Below are positions 9,441 to 22,200 of a DNA stretch of 64,000 nucleotides, piece by piece. Both the position numbers and the translations under genes were made by a program. The stretch is from Myotis daubentonii (lineage: Eukaryota; Chordata; Mammalia; Chiroptera; Vespertilionidae): assembly GCF_963259705.1 (NCBI RefSeq), contig NC_081846.1, positions 93,942,641-94,006,640 on the forward strand, written 5' to 3'. Under the pieces are notes generated by a model. That model was not told where the DNA came from. It saw only the letters and a list, made by a program, of their open reading frames with translations, and ran no database searches. Numbering within the stretch: position 1 is the first letter of the stretch; the number at the start of each line of letters is the position of its first letter.

Positions 9441-9939
9441 GTGCAGTTCAGTCCGTAGAAGTGACCCCTTAGACAATTAGATGCAGTGTCAGGAAAGCAG
9501 CTGCACAGCCGTCTGAAGCTCTGGGGCCTAGAAAGAAACTTGGGAACTGTCAACATGTCTATGGTGTTGAAGCTGTTGACCTAATCGAGGTTGCCCGTGG
9601 GATGCCTGTGTGTGGAGGGAAGGTCTGAGGACACATCAGTGAAGAGGCTGGCAGATGAGGGAGGGCTGGGCAACCCCAGCCGGGGAATAGTCAGTGAGGA
9701 AGGAAAAGGGGGTCCGGGGAGTCCTGCTTTCAATTCACTGTATTTCAAGGTGGAGGAACTATTGTGATTAGCTGGGCAAATTGAAGACTGAGATTCAGCC
9801 ACAGGACTCGCACATCAAGATCAGTTCTCAGGAACATGGTCCTCAGTAAATTGGTGTGTTGGTTCCTGCTTTACGTAAATTTCACTGATTCAAGAGTGGA
9901 GGAGCCAAACCTTTAAAACCGGCTTTTGCATTTTAATGT

Positions 9940-10385
9940 TTTCTCTGCTTAAAGTAATACATGTCATGCAAAATCCTGGAAAACAAAGAAAGGCATAGCG
10001 AAGGCTACTTAAATCATGCATAGCACCTCTAACTATCTGCATTTTGGCTTATTTTCTTCCAGGATTTGTTGTTGTTGTTGTTGTTATTGCCTGTAGGTGC
10101 TTTTACACCATGAAGATATTACTTGGACATACATCATTTTATGTCCTCCTAACATAAGCTTTATTCACCCTTCATTAAAATGAATGTTCAATGACTATTT
10201 TTCATTGTATGGCAATATTGCACTTTATTTACCCAAGCCATGATTTAAGAATATTGGGATTGTTCCAGTTTATCTTATTATTAGCTCTGTGATGAATATC
10301 ACTGGATATAAATCTTTAACTGCATTTTGGGTTGTTTTCTTAAAAGCAAATTCTGAGAAATAGAAATGTTAAACATATGTCCTTT
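9940..10385. mobile_element. Probable ancient L1 3' UTR-type fragment
   Basis: The run around 10200-10320 (TGGCAATATTGCACTTTATT, then GTGATGAATATCACTGGATA) resembles old L1 3' sequence with the AATGCTGTGATGAACATC-type phrase. Short and diverged, so the call is weak. A GTT run sits at 10068-10087. Confidence 0.4.
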
Positions 10386-10387
10386 TT

Positions 10388-10620
10388 AAAACTTTTTTAA
10401 ATCCTCATCTGAGGATATGTTTTTATTGATTTTTAGAAAGAGAGGAAGGGGAGAGAGAGAGAGGGAGAAACATTGACATGAGAAACATCGATTTGTTGCC
10501 TCCCATACATGTCTCAACCTGGGACCTGAAACTTCGGCACGTGCCCTGACCAGGAATCAAACCCACAGCCTTTTGGTGTACAGGATGATGCTACCACCAA
10601 CTGAGCCACATGGCTGGGAC
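10388..10620 (-). mobile_element. Ves-type SINE, reverse, older subfamily
   Basis: Begins AATCCTCATCTGAGGATATG (3' end) and ends TGGCTGGGAC. Duplication AAACATATGTCCTTTT with one mismatch on the far side. Confidence 0.88.
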
Positions 10621-10734
10621 CAAACATATATCCTTTTAAAAGCTCTTACTGACAAATCTTCAATTTTACTGAAAGATGATGAGGAAGAATGACTAATATA
10701 ACATTTTCATAATTAAGAAAATATTTCATGAACT

Positions 10735-11830
10735 AATAATATTTGATAACAATACTCAATGGGTAAAAGACAGTCTCTTCAATAAATGTGTTAGGAAAAC
10801 TGGATAACTACATGTGGAAGAATAAAATTGGATGCCTATCTTACACTACTCACAAAGGCTAACTCAAAATGGATTAAAGACTAAAACATAAGACCTGGAA
10901 ATGTGTAACTCCTAAAAGAAAATAATAGGGAAAAGAATTCTTGACATTGATCTTAGCAACATTTTTTGGATATGACAACAAAGCAATGAAGGCAAAACTA
11001 AGTGGGACTATATGAAAATTGAAAGGTTCTGCACAACAGCAAAAGATCAACAAAATGAAAAGACAACCTCAAAATGGGGAAAATGTCTGCAAACCATACA
11101 TCTGATAAGGGGTTAATATCCAAAACATATTAAAAACTCATATAACTCAGTGCAAAAAACAACCCAACCAAAAATTGGGCAAAGGAACAAAATAGACATT
11201 TTTCCAAAGAAGATATACAAATGGCAAGCAGGCACATGAAAAGGTGCTCAACATTAGTAATCATCAGGGAAATGCAAATTAAAACCACAGTGAGATACCA
11301 CCTCATACCTGTTAGAATGGCTGTCATAAGAAAGATAAGAGGTTAGAAATGTTGGTGAGGATGTGGAGAAAAGGAAACCCTTGTGCACTGTTGGTGGGAA
11401 TGTAAATTAGTGCAGCCTCTATGGAAAACAGTATAAAGTCCTCAAAAACTTAAAAATAGATCTAGCATATGACCCAGGATATCAACTTCTGGGTATATAT
11501 CCAAAAGAGATGAAAACAGAATCCTGAAAAGATAGCTGCACTCACATTTATTGCAGCATTATTCACAGTAGCCAATATGTGGAAATACACACACACGCAC
11601 GCACGCACACACGCACACACGCACGCACGCAATGGAATAGTATTCAAGCCACGGGAAAGGAGGAAATCCTGTTATCTGTAACAACATGAATAGACTTTGA
11701 GGGCATTATGCGAAGTGAAATGAGCCAGGCAGAGAAAAACAAATACTACATGCTATCACATACATGTGAAATCTAAAAGATAATCTGACCTCATAGAAAC
11801 AGAGTTGAGTGGTGGTTACGTGGGTCTAAG
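10735..11830 (+). mobile_element. Old L1 ORF2 3' part
   Basis: The decayed ORF2 tail reads like the young copies (TCTCTTCAATAAATG near 10770, GATGTGGAGAAAAGG near 11366, GTGAAATGAGCCAGGCAGAG near 11716). A CA/CGCA microsatellite lies at 11585-11630. The 3' end is cut by a hAT element at 11831. Confidence 0.8.
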
Positions 11831-12044
11831 CAGCCGTGGGCAAACTACAGCCCGCGGGCTGGATCCGGCCCGTTTGAAATGAATAAAACTATTGAAATAA
11901 AAGACCGTACCCTTTTATGTAATGATGTTTACTTTGAATTTATATTAGTTCACACAAACACTCCATCCATGCTTTTGTTCCGGCCCTCCGGTCCAGGTTA
12001 AGAACCCATTGTGGCCCTCGAGTCAAAAAGTTTGCCCACCCCTG
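11831..12044 (-). mobile_element. Non-autonomous hAT element (GGGTGGGCAAACT family), copy 3
   Basis: A reverse copy with the same termini as the other three. Flanks GGTCTAAG and GGGAGGAA do not match, so the duplication has decayed or one flank was rearranged. Confidence 0.85.
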
Positions 12045-12399
12045 GGGAGGAAATGAGAAGATGTTGGTGAAAGAGTAAAACTTCCATTTAAAAGAGGAGT
12101 GAGTTCTGGGGATGTAATTTACAAGATGGGCAGTGAACTTCCACTGGACAGAGAGGCCCTATAGCCTCAGAGGCCAACCCCAGAACACTGCCACCCAGAG
12201 GCTGACCCACAAACTGACTCTTTGCTAAACACAAAATAAGGCAGTCTGGGAAATAAATGCGGCATGCTTTAAAATAAGGACTGTGGTTTACAACACAGAG
12301 GAACAGTATATCGCAGGGAAACTCAACACTCTCCTGAATACCTGGAAGGTCTAAGGCGAGCCACACTGAAGAATAGAAGAAACGAAGGACCTTCACTAC

Positions 12400-14708
12400 T
12401 GCAATTTTTTTTCTTTTTTCACTTTTTAACTAAGAAACCAATTTTTTTTTCATTCTTTTTTTTTCTGTTCTTTTTTTTTCTTTTCTTTTTTCTTTTTTCT
12501 TTCTTTTCTTCTTTTTCCATCACCTGATTTTACCCTTTTAATTACTACCTTCTTATTTTTAACCAGTATTATTACTGCTACCATTTTACCATTTTTTAAA
12601 GTGCCATTTTATTTTTTCTTTATTTTATTTTGGGATTAGTGTTCACCATTCTATTTTCATCGTTATATTATTGGTTGTTTCTAGTTTGCATTCATATCCA
12701 GGGAGCTGTTGCTGGAATTTGTTGGGATTAATGGCTGTTCTATAGGAGTATTCTCGTCATATAAAAAGTCTCTTCCCTCTTCCACTTCATTCTCTCTTTT
12801 CGCTCTTTTTTTTTTTCTTTTTTTCTTTCTTTTCTTTTCTCGCTTTTATTTTCCCCCTTCCTTTTTCCCAATTTCATTTTTGCACTCCCTTTTTTTGGTC
12901 CCTACTTTTCTTTTCCTTTTTCTCTTTTATCTTTTTCTCTTCCTTCTTCCTTATCCCCTAATTCTCTTAATTCAGGTGGTCACCTTCAATTGGGGTTATT
13001 AATATCGTGAATATATTTGTGTATAGTGCCTGGTACGTGGTGCCTTGTTGTGTTGTATTTTGTGCCTTTAAATCAACGCAGCAGATCCAAGCAACAGCAA
13101 CCTCCTGAGCACCTCATCCTCTGCTGAGGAACAGCAGCTGTACGTGAAACCTCGCCCCACCAGCCGGAAGCTGCAGCAATCCTGAAAAAGAACAAAGTAG
13201 GTGGGATCTCAATACCAGATATCAAGTTGTATTACAAAGCCACTGTTCTCAAAACTGCCTGGTACTGGCACAAGAATAGGCATATAGATCAATGGAATAG
13301 AATAGAGAGCCCAGAAATCGGCCCGAACCAATATGCTCAATTAATATTTGACAAAGGAGGCAAGAACATACAATGGAGCCAAGATAGTCTCTTCAATAAA
13401 TGGTGTTGGGAAAATTGGACAGATATATGCAAGAAAATGAAACTAGACCACCAACTTACACCATACACAAAAATAAACTCAAAATGGATAAAGGACTTAA
13501 ATGTACGACACGAAACCATAAAAATTCTAGAAGAATCCAAAGGCAACAAAATCTCAGACATATGCCGAAGCAATTTCTTCACTGATACAGCTCCTAGGGC
13601 ACTTGAAACTAAAGAAAAAATGAACAAATGGGACTACATCAAAATAAAAAGCTTCTGCACAGCAAAAGAAACCATCAACAAAACAACGAGAAAACCCACT
13701 GTGTGGGAAAACATATTTGCCAATGACATATCTGATAAGGGCCTAATCTCCAAAATTTATAGGGAACTCATACAACTTAACAAAAGAAAGATAAACAATC
13801 CAATCAAAAAATGGGCAAAGGACCTAAATAGACACCTTTCAAAAGAGGACATCCAGAAAGCCAAGAGACATATGAAAACATGCTCAAAGTCACTAATCAT
13901 CCGAGAGATGCAAATCAAAACAGCAATGAGGTACCATCTCACACCTGTCAGACTGGCTATCATCAACAAATCAACAAACGACAAGTGCTGGAGAGGATGT
14001 GGAGAAAAAGGAACACTTGTGCACTGCTGGTGGGAATGCAGACTGGTGCAGCCACTATGGAAGACAGTATGGAGTTTCCTTAAAAAACTGAAAATGGAAC
14101 TCCCATTTGACCCTGTGATCCCACTTCTAGGAATATATCCCAAGAAACCAGAAACACCAATCAGAAAGGATATATGCACCCCTATGTTCATAGCAGCACA
14201 ATTCACCATAGCTAAGATCTGGAAACAGCCTAAGTGCCCATCAGTAGATGAATGGATTAGAAAACTGTGGTACATCTACACGATGGAATACTATGCTGCT
14301 GTAAAAAGGAAGGAACTCTTACCATTTGCAACGTCATGGATGGAACTGGAGAGCATTATGCTAAGTGAAATAAGCCAGTCAATAAAGGAAAAATACCACA
14401 TGATCTCACTCATTCGTGGACAATAGAGACCATTATAAACTTTTGAACAATAATAGATACAGAGGCAGAGCTGCCTCAAACAGATTGTCGAGCTGCAGCG
14501 GGAAGGCCGGGGAGGGTTGGGGGGCAGGAGGTAGGGGGGTAAGAGATCAACTAAAGGACTTGTATGCATGCATATAAGCATAACCAATGGACATAAGACA
14601 CTGGGTGATAGGGGAGGCTAGGGGACTGTCTAGGGCGGGGGGATAAAATGGATACATACGTAATACCCTTTGTAAAAGAAAAAAAACAAAAAAACAAAAA
14701 AAAAAAAC
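12400..14708 (+). mobile_element. Young L1, internally deleted (5' UTR joined to ORF2 tail)
   Basis: From about 12580 to 13085 the sequence follows the same 5' UTR as the 16.8-kb L1, including the TTGTATTTTGTGCCTTTAAA block. At about 13165-13190 it then jumps to the ORF2 region reading AACAAAGTAGGTGGGATC. ORF1 and about two thirds of ORF2 are missing. The remaining ORF2 tail (13227-14426, 399 codons) is still open and carries the Cys-His knuckle. The 3' UTR and A-rich tail end near 14708. Confidence 0.88.
13227..14426 (+). pseudogene. L1 ORF2 C-terminal fragment, open reading frame
   Basis: These 399 codons match the last third of L1 ORF2 ([37 protein letters not shown] with C-x3-C-x7-H-x4-C spacing, and the end at SLIRGQ). 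The endonuclease and RT domains are absent, so it has no enzymatic function. The intact frame suggests the deletion-bearing copy is young. Confidence 0.88.
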
Positions 14709-15144
14709 ACAGGAATTCAATACGGGCATCTTGGAGGCTGATTTTGGCATTCTAAAGATGATTTATTGAGCTTGATTTATTGTGAATGTCTGAGGCTGCT
14801 CATTTTCTCAAATTTTCTCTCTTTTACTCCATATCCTGTCCCATTGTTGTGAATTTTGGGCAGATCCTCTGAACTTCTGTGGATGCCTCTGTGTAAGTCA
14901 TTTTCTTCGGGGGGACTATCATTGTGGTGTGTATACTAAATTACCTTACATATACACCTTGAAGCAAAAGTGTCAGCAACTGGATTTTTTATTTGTATTC
15001 AGTTCTGGAAAGTTCCCTCTGGTACAGAGGTACCCATCAGAAGGCAGTCTGGGGCTCAAGGCAAACTGTGAGGCGTCCTGCAGTGAAGGTCAAGTCCGTC
15101 CACAGTGCCCACAGTTCAGCCATGACCCCACTGTCTGATCCTCG
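14709..15144. other. Intergenic, no recognised feature
   Basis: Sequence between the internally deleted L1 and a decayed SINE. Short open frames only. Confidence 0.6.
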
Positions 15145-15331
15145 TTGTCAAAACCAACCACGGTGACTCTCGTCAGCTTCCTGGTCAAAGCACATGCTGA
15201 CCTGTGGGTTCCACCCCAGTCAGTGGCCTGTGGGAGGCAGCCTATCAATGATTCTCTCTCATCATTGATATTTCTTTCTCTCTCTCTTTCCCTAACCTCT
15301 CTGAAATCAATAAAAACATTTTCAAATGTAT
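15145..15331 (+). mobile_element. Decayed Ves-type SINE
   Basis: The 3' half is clear (GGCAGCCTATCAATGATTCT, CT-rich, AATCAATAAAAAC). The head is strongly diverged. Confidence 0.7.
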
Positions 15332-15416
15332 TTTTAAAATCAATAATATGTAAACAAAACTTTAAAGAAATATTTACCACCTGCATTTCCCATTTATTTT
15401 ACTATTTTATTATAAA

Positions 15417-15618
15417 CTGGAGGCCTGGTGCACAAAATGCATGCATGCGGAGCGTCCCTAGACCTGGCCACCAATCAGGGCTGAACGGGGCCTTCAGGCT
15501 GCCAGCCGGGGGACTTCCTTCATTCCAAGCTGGCCCTTGGTGATCAGCACATGTCATATGAGTGACCAGTCTCCCAGTCAAACTCTCGTGGGGACAATTT
15601 GCATATTAGGCTTTTAGA
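15417..15618 (-). mobile_element. Helitron (HeliBat type), reverse
   Basis: The 3' end is CTGGAGGCCTGGTGCAC on plus, and the 5' end is the reverse of TCTAAAAGCCTAATATGCAA. A CTAG-to-CCAG change at the 3' tip. Confidence 0.8.
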
Positions 15619-16068
15619 TATATACATGTCCTTGGGGTTAATGATTGCTTCCTTGTCATATGTGGGAAATAAAATATGATGATTTGCCTACTGAAATATC
15701 TTATCATATCCTTGTTCAGTGCCATCATTTTGGCATTTTGAAACTAACCACAACGAGGGTATTTACATGAGGGAAGTTAACAAAGATTACAAACCTAGAC
15801 TTCACTTAATGTATTACTGAATGCTTATACTTAGAAAAGTGTGGTGGAGAATGTGAACAATGCATATAAAACCTGTAAGTATATGGTACATGTGGATTTA
15901 AATTGTACATAGTTTAAAAAATGAGAAAAACATTTCGTTTACAGTATTCAAAACCCATAGTTCCATACAGCAAAAAGTCATTCAGTTATGGAGGAATGAG
16001 TGAAATTCAAATATATGTTTTGGATTGTGAACTGTCCCTGATATTGGTTAAAATAATAAGTAATTTTA

Positions 16069-16263
16069 AAATATACTTTATTGATTTTTTACTGAGAGGA
16101 AGGGAGAGAGATAGAGAGTTAGAAACATCGATCAGCTGCCTCCTGCACATCTCCTATTGGGGATGTGCCCGCAACCCAGGTACATGCCCTTGACCGGAAT
16201 CGAACCTGGGACCTTTCAGTTCGCAAGCCGACGCTCTATCCACTGAGCCAAACCGGTTTCGGC
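16069..16263 (-). mobile_element. Ves SINE, reverse
   Basis: From TTTATTGATTTTTTACTGAG to GAGCCAAACCGGTTTCGGC. The B-box side reads GAATCGAACCTGGGACC. Confidence 0.93.
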
Positions 16264-16780
16264 AATTTTAGAAATAGGCAAATTTATAAGCCAACATCTC
16301 AACAGAGGAGATAAAGAAAATGAAAGTAAATGTATTAAAAAATGTTAACCACCAGAAAGTCTTAGGAAATGAAATGAAAGCAAAAGCAAGTTCATATATA
16401 GATAATTCCGGACCTACTACTTAAAAAGATTAACCATTGCCTGTCCTTGCACGGTTGAACAAAACTGGAATTTTTATATGCTGGGTATGGGTGGGAAGGC
16501 AAGGTGCATGACAATTTTAAATCACAGTTCTGCATATGCTAAAATGTGAAATATCCACCTACACTACAATAGTTTGATTAGTCGAATGCATATCTATTAA
16601 GATAACTGAATGCAAATATTGCAAACAGACTTATCTATAATACCCCAAACCTGGAAATAACCAATTTTATAGACAGATCAATAGATGAGGTAGTTATTCA
16701 TAGAATGCAATACTAATCAAGAACAAAACAAATTCAATATTCACATAAGCATTTGTGTTGAATCTCAAAATATCTGTGTA

Positions 16781-16810
16781 GCCCTGGCTGGTTTGGCTCA
16801 GTGGATAGAG
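16781..16810 (+). mobile_element. 30-bp Ves SINE head fused to L1 5' end
   Basis: GCCCTGGCTGGTTTGGCTCA then GTGGATAGAG is the first 30 bp of a Ves SINE and stops where the L1 5' UTR begins. The rest of the SINE is not found after the L1. Confidence 0.8.
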
Positions 16811-17986
16811 AAACAGAAAGAGATAACAAATACTCTCATGTGTACAGCCAGACAGCACAAAGTAGCTTTCGCTTCACACAGACTCTCATATTATATTCAT
16901 ACACCAGACAGTCCGAGTTTTTGACTTCCACCAACTCCTGACTAATTGCCTAAGGGAGCTCTATGGTTTCCTGGGAGGTGATCAAGCTCCCCTTCTACTC
17001 GTTTGGCGTGGGCCTAATTGATAGGGGGTCGACGAAGATGACTGACCCTAACCCATTTAGACAAAGACAAAGACAACAAAGAACAAAGACAAAACAAACT
17101 AGACAAATAAAAAAAAAAAAAAGAAGAAGAAAAAAAAATAAAATAAAAAAAAGTGTCATTTTATTTTATTTTATTTTATTTTGGGATTAGTGTTCTACAT
17201 TCTATTTTCACCTTTCCTTTAGCATCATTTTACTCTATCTCAACATTACCTTTATGCCAACACTCTCTTCCTCACTTTTCCCCTTTTGTTGTCCTGTTTC
17301 TCTTACCCTATTCCTGCTTTAGATTTTCCCTATTCCTTCTTTTTACCCTGTTAAAATTTCACCCTACTTATATATCTAATTTCTAATCCCCTGCTCTAAG
17401 TACATATACACCCTCTCTTTTCTCTTCTCTTCTCTTCTCTTCTCTTCTCTTCTCTTCTCTTCTCTTCTCTTCTCTTCACTATCCAATTTTTTTTCTCTCT
17501 CTGTCGTTTTGTGGTTGTTTGCTTGATTGTTGATTATATTGGGATTTTTTTATGCTTGTCTGTGAGATTGTTTCGCTTTTCCTTTTTCTTTTGTTGTTGT
17601 TTTTTATGGTTATTTTTTGCTTCTGTTTTCCCTCGCCTCGCTTAATAATAGTTGTTCGTAGTTTGCAATCATCTCTAGGTATCTGTTGCTGGAATTTGTT
17701 GGGATTAGTGGTTGTTCTATTGGAGTTTTCTCCCCATATAGTTTCTTCCCCTCTTCTATTTCATTCTCTTTCTTTTCTCTTTTACTTTTTTTTCCCTTTT
17801 GCAATTTCATTTTTGCACTCTTTTTCTTTCTCTTTCTATTTTTTTCTTTTTCTCTTATTCTTTCTTCCTTACCCCCTAAGTCTCTTTTCTCTGGTGGGCA
17901 CCTCTATTTGGGGTTATTAGTATCGTGAATACATTTGTGTTCATTGCCTTGTCATTGTGCCTTGTTGTGTTGTATTTTGTGCCTTT

Positions 17987-18206
17987 TAAAAAATATATAT
18001 ATATTATTGATTTTTTACAGAGAGGAAGGGAGAGGGATAGAGAGTTAGAAACATCTGTGAGAGAGAAACATCAATCAGCTGCTTTCTGCACACCCCCTAC
18101 TGGGGATGTGCCCGCAACCAAGGTACATGCCCTTGACCAAAATCGAACCAGGGACCCTTCAGTCGGCAGGCTGACGCTCTATCCACTGAGCCAAACCAGT
18201 CAGGGC
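17987..18206 (-). mobile_element. Ves SINE inside the L1 5' UTR
   Basis: Reverse insertion with 16-bp duplication TGTATTTTGTGCCTTT at 17971-17986 and 18207-18222. The other L1 (near 13050) keeps the empty site. Confidence 0.95.
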
Positions 18207-18277
18207 TGTATTTTGTGCCTTTAAATCAACACAGCAGAGAAAGAACTACATAACCAAACACCTGGAGAAGAGAGATC

Positions 18278-19165
18278 ATGGGGAGACAAAGAAACAGTCT
18301 GCATATGAAAGAAAAACAGGCATCACCAGAAAAGGAAGTAAACAAAATGGAGGCAATGGAGGCAAACCACCAGTCAGAGAAAGAATTCAGAGAAATGGTC
18401 ATAAGGTGGATGAAAAGAATGGAAGACAAATTCAACAATATATGTAAGAACCAAGAAGAAATGAATAAGAACCAAGAAGAAATGAAAAATGACATCACTG
18501 CTATAAAGAACTCAATAGAAAGCATCAACAGTAGACTAGAAGAAGCAGAGGACCGCATCGGTGAGCTAGAAGATAAGGTAGGAAAAAATACCCAAGCAGA
18601 GCAGCTTCTAGAAAAAAAAATTAAGAAGCAAGAGGGGAGCCTAAGAGAACTTTGGGACAACACTAAACGAAACAACATCCACATAATAGGGGTGCCAGAA
18701 GGAGAGGAAACTGAGCAAGGAATAGAAAACCTGTTTGAAAAAGTGACAGAAAACTTCCCTGATATAGGGAAGAAAAAACTCACACAAATCCAAGAAGCTC
18801 ACAGAGTCCCAAACAAAATGAACCCCAAAAGACCGACGCCAAGGCACATTATAATTAAATTGGCAAGCACCAATGACAAAGCAAGAATCTTAAAAGCGGC
18901 CAGAGAGAGACAGAAAGTTACCTACAAAGGATCCCCCATCAGACTAGTGACTGATTTCTCAACAGAAACACATCAGGAAAGAAGGGAATGGAATGAAATA
19001 TACAAAGTCATGCAAAGGAAGGGTCTGAACCCAAGAATACTATACCCAGCAAGGCTATCAATCAAAATTGAGGGTGAAATCAGGAGCTTCACAGACAAAA
19101 AAGGACTACGGGAGTTTATTACCACCAAACCAGCAATGCAAGCAATGCTAAAGGGTCTGCTGTAA
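18278..19165 (+). CDS. L1 ORF1p, intact 295 codons
   Basis: ORF1p is the RNA-binding trimeric chaperone of L1. The frame is complete from ATG to TAA. Residues about 30-110 form a heptad-rich coiled coil (KEFREMVIRWMKRMEDKFNN and following). Residues about 125-220 contain the RRM-like block around NNIHIIGVPEGEE, and the C-terminal domain includes LYPARLSIKIEGE. It is somewhat shorter than the roughly 338-residue human protein. It belongs to a retrotransposon, not to a host gene. Confidence 0.9.
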   Translation: MGRQRNSLHMKEKQASPEKEVNKMEAMEANHQSEKEFREMVIRWMKRMEDKFNNICKNQEEMNKNQEEMKNDITAIKNSIESINSRLEEAEDRIGELEDKVGKNTQAEQLLEKKIKKQEGSLRELWDNTKRNNIHIIGVPEGEETEQGIENLFEKVTENFPDIGKKKLTQIQEAHRVPNKMNPKRPTPRHIIIKLASTNDKARILKAARERQKVTYKGSPIRLVTDFSTETHQERREWNEIYKVMQRKGLNPRILYPARLSIKIEGEIRSFTDKKGLREFITTKPAMQAMLKGLL

Positions 19166-19213
19166 AAAGAAAAAATAGGAAACAAAGAAGGAACACAGGG
19201 GTAAAGAATAAAA

Positions 19214-22200
19214 ATGGTGACAAACAAGTATCTATCAATAATAACTTTAAAAGCAAATGGATTAAATGCCCCAATCAAAAGGCATAGGGTAACTGAGTGG
19301 ATAAGAAAACATGACCCATATATCAGTTGTCTACAGGAAACCCACCTCAGAAAAAAAGACGCACACAGACTGATGGTGAAGGGATGGAAAAGGTTTTTCA
19401 CGCAAATGGAAATGAAAAAAAAAAGCTGGGGCAGCAATACTTATATCTGACAAATTAGATCTCAAAGTGAAGGACATAAAAAGAGATAAGGAAGGCCACT
19501 TCATAATACTAAAGGGAGCAATCCAACAAGAAGAAATAACTCTGGTAAACATATATGCACCCAATATAGGAGCACCCAAATACATAAGAAAACTTCTGGA
19601 GGGGATCAAGGGAGAGATAGACTGCAATGAAATCATAGTAGGGGACTTTAATACCGTACTATCACCATTAGACAAATCCTCTAAACAAAAAATCAGCAAA
19701 GAAACATCAATCCTAAAAGACTCACTAGATCAGATGGAATTAATTGACATCATCAGAACATTTCATCCCGAAGCCACAGAATATACATTCTTCTCAAGTG
19801 CACATGGGTCATTTTCAAAGATAGACCATATATTGGGTCACAGGCAAAGTCTCTTCAAATTCAAGAAGATAGAAATCATATCAAGCATCTTCTCAGATTA
19901 CAATGGCATAAAACTGGAAATCAACTACAATAAAAACAATCCAAATAAATCAAACTCATGGAGACTAAATAGCATGCTATTAAACAATGAGTGGGTCACC
20001 AGAGAGATCAAAGAAGAAGTAAAAACATCATGGCAACAAGCGACAATAAAAACACAACAATCCAAAACCTATGGGACACAATGAAAGCAGTCTTGAGAGG
20101 GAAGTTCATAGCTCTACAAGCCTACTGCAAAAAACAAGAAACAATGATAATAAATTACCTAACCCTACAACTCAAAGGGTTAGAAAGAGAGCAAGAAGAA
20201 AAGCCCAGTGTAAGCAGAAGGAAGGAGATAATAAAGATCAGAACGGAGATAAACTACATAGAGACCAAAAAAACAATACAAAAGATCAACAAAACTAAGA
20301 GCTGGTTCTTTGAAAGGATAAACAAGATTGATGAACCTCTAGCCAGGCTCACCAAGAAGCAAAGAGAGAGGACCCAAATAAACAAAATCAGAAATGAAAG
20401 AGAAATAACAACAGACCCCACAGAAATACAAAGGATTGTTAAAAAAATACTATGAATGCCATGGCCGGTTTGGCTCAGTGGATGGAGTGTTGGCCTGCGG
20501 ACTGAGGGGTCCCAGGTTCGATTCTGGTCGGGGGCATGTACCTTGGTTGCGGGCACATCTCCAGTGGGGGTTGTGCAGGAGGCAGCTGATCGATGTTTCT
20601 CTCTCGTCGATGTTTCTAACTATCTCTCTCCCTTCCTCTCTGTAAAAAATCAATAAAATATATTTTAAAAAAATACTATGAACAACTCTACTCCAACAAA
20701 TTAGACAACCTGGAGGATATAGACATATTCCTAGAAAAATACAGCCTTCCAAAACTCAATCAGGAAGAATCTAAAAATCTCATTAGGCCAATAACTATGG
20801 AAGAAATTAAAGCAGTAATCAAAAAGCTTCCAGCAAACAAAAACCCAGGGCCAGTGGCTTCACAGGGGAGTTTTACCAAACATTCAAGGAAGAACTAAAA
20901 CCTATCCTCCTCAGACTATTCCAAAAAATTCAAGAGGAAGGAACACTTCCAAGCTCATTCTATGAAGCCAGCAGCACCCCAATACCAAAACCAGATAAAG
21001 ACAACACACAATGAAAGAGAATTACAGGCCAATATCCCTCATGAACATAGATGCCAAAATCCTCAACAAAATCTTAGCAAATCGGATCCAGCAGTACATC
21101 AGAAAGGTCATACACCATGACCAAGTAGTATTTATCCCAGGGATGCAAGGATGGTACAATATCCGCAAATCAGTAAACGTAATACATCACATAAACAAAT
21201 TGAAAGAAAAAAACCACATGGTCATATCAATTGATGCAGAAAAAGCATTTGACAAAATCCAACACCCATTTTTGATAAAAACTCTCAGCAAAGTTGGAAT
21301 AGAAGGATCATACCTCAACATAATAAAAGCCATATATGACAAACCCACAGCCAACATCATACTAAATGGGCAAAAACTAAAACCATTTCCCTTAAGGACA
21401 GGAACAAGACAGGGATGCCCACTCTCACCACTCCTGTTCAACATAGTACTGGAAGTATTAGCCATTGCGATTAGACAAGAAGAAATAAAAGGCATCCGAA
21501 TTGGAAATGAAGAAGTAAAACTGTCCTTATTCACAGATGACATGATATTGTACATAAAAAACCCTAAAGACTCCATAAAAAAAACTATTAGACTTAATAA
21601 ATGAATTCGGTAATGTAGCAGGATACAAAATTAACGCCAAGAAATCTATGGCATTTCTATACACGAATAGTGAACTTTCAGAAAGAGAGACTTAAAAAGT
21701 AGTCCCATTTACCATCACACCAAAAAAATTAAGATACCTAGGAATAAACTTAACTAAAGAGATAAAAGACCTCTACTCAGAAAAGTACAGGATGTTGAAA
21801 AAAGAGATAGAGGAAGACATAAACAGATGGAAGAACTTACCATGTTCATGGATTGGTAGAATCATCATCATTAAAATGTCCATACTACCCAAAGCAATCT
21901 ATAAAGTCAATGCACTCCCCATTAAACAAACCTAGAACGAACTCTCCAAAAATTCATCTGGAATAAAAAAAGACCCCGAATAGCTGCAGTGATCCTGAGT
22001 AAGAAGAACAAAGTAGGTGGGATCTCAATACCAGATATCAAGCTGTATTACAAAGCCACTGTTCTCAAAACAGCCTGATACTGGCACAAGAACAGACATA
22101 TAGATCAATGGAATAGAATAGAGAACCCAGAAATCGACCTGAACCAGTATGCTCAATTAATATTTGACAAAGGAGGCAATAACATGCAATGGAGTCAAGA

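Noticed and set aside
12088..12396. 102-codon minus-strand open frame
   Set aside because: It overlaps decayed L1-type sequence and shows no domain, splice site or conserved pattern.
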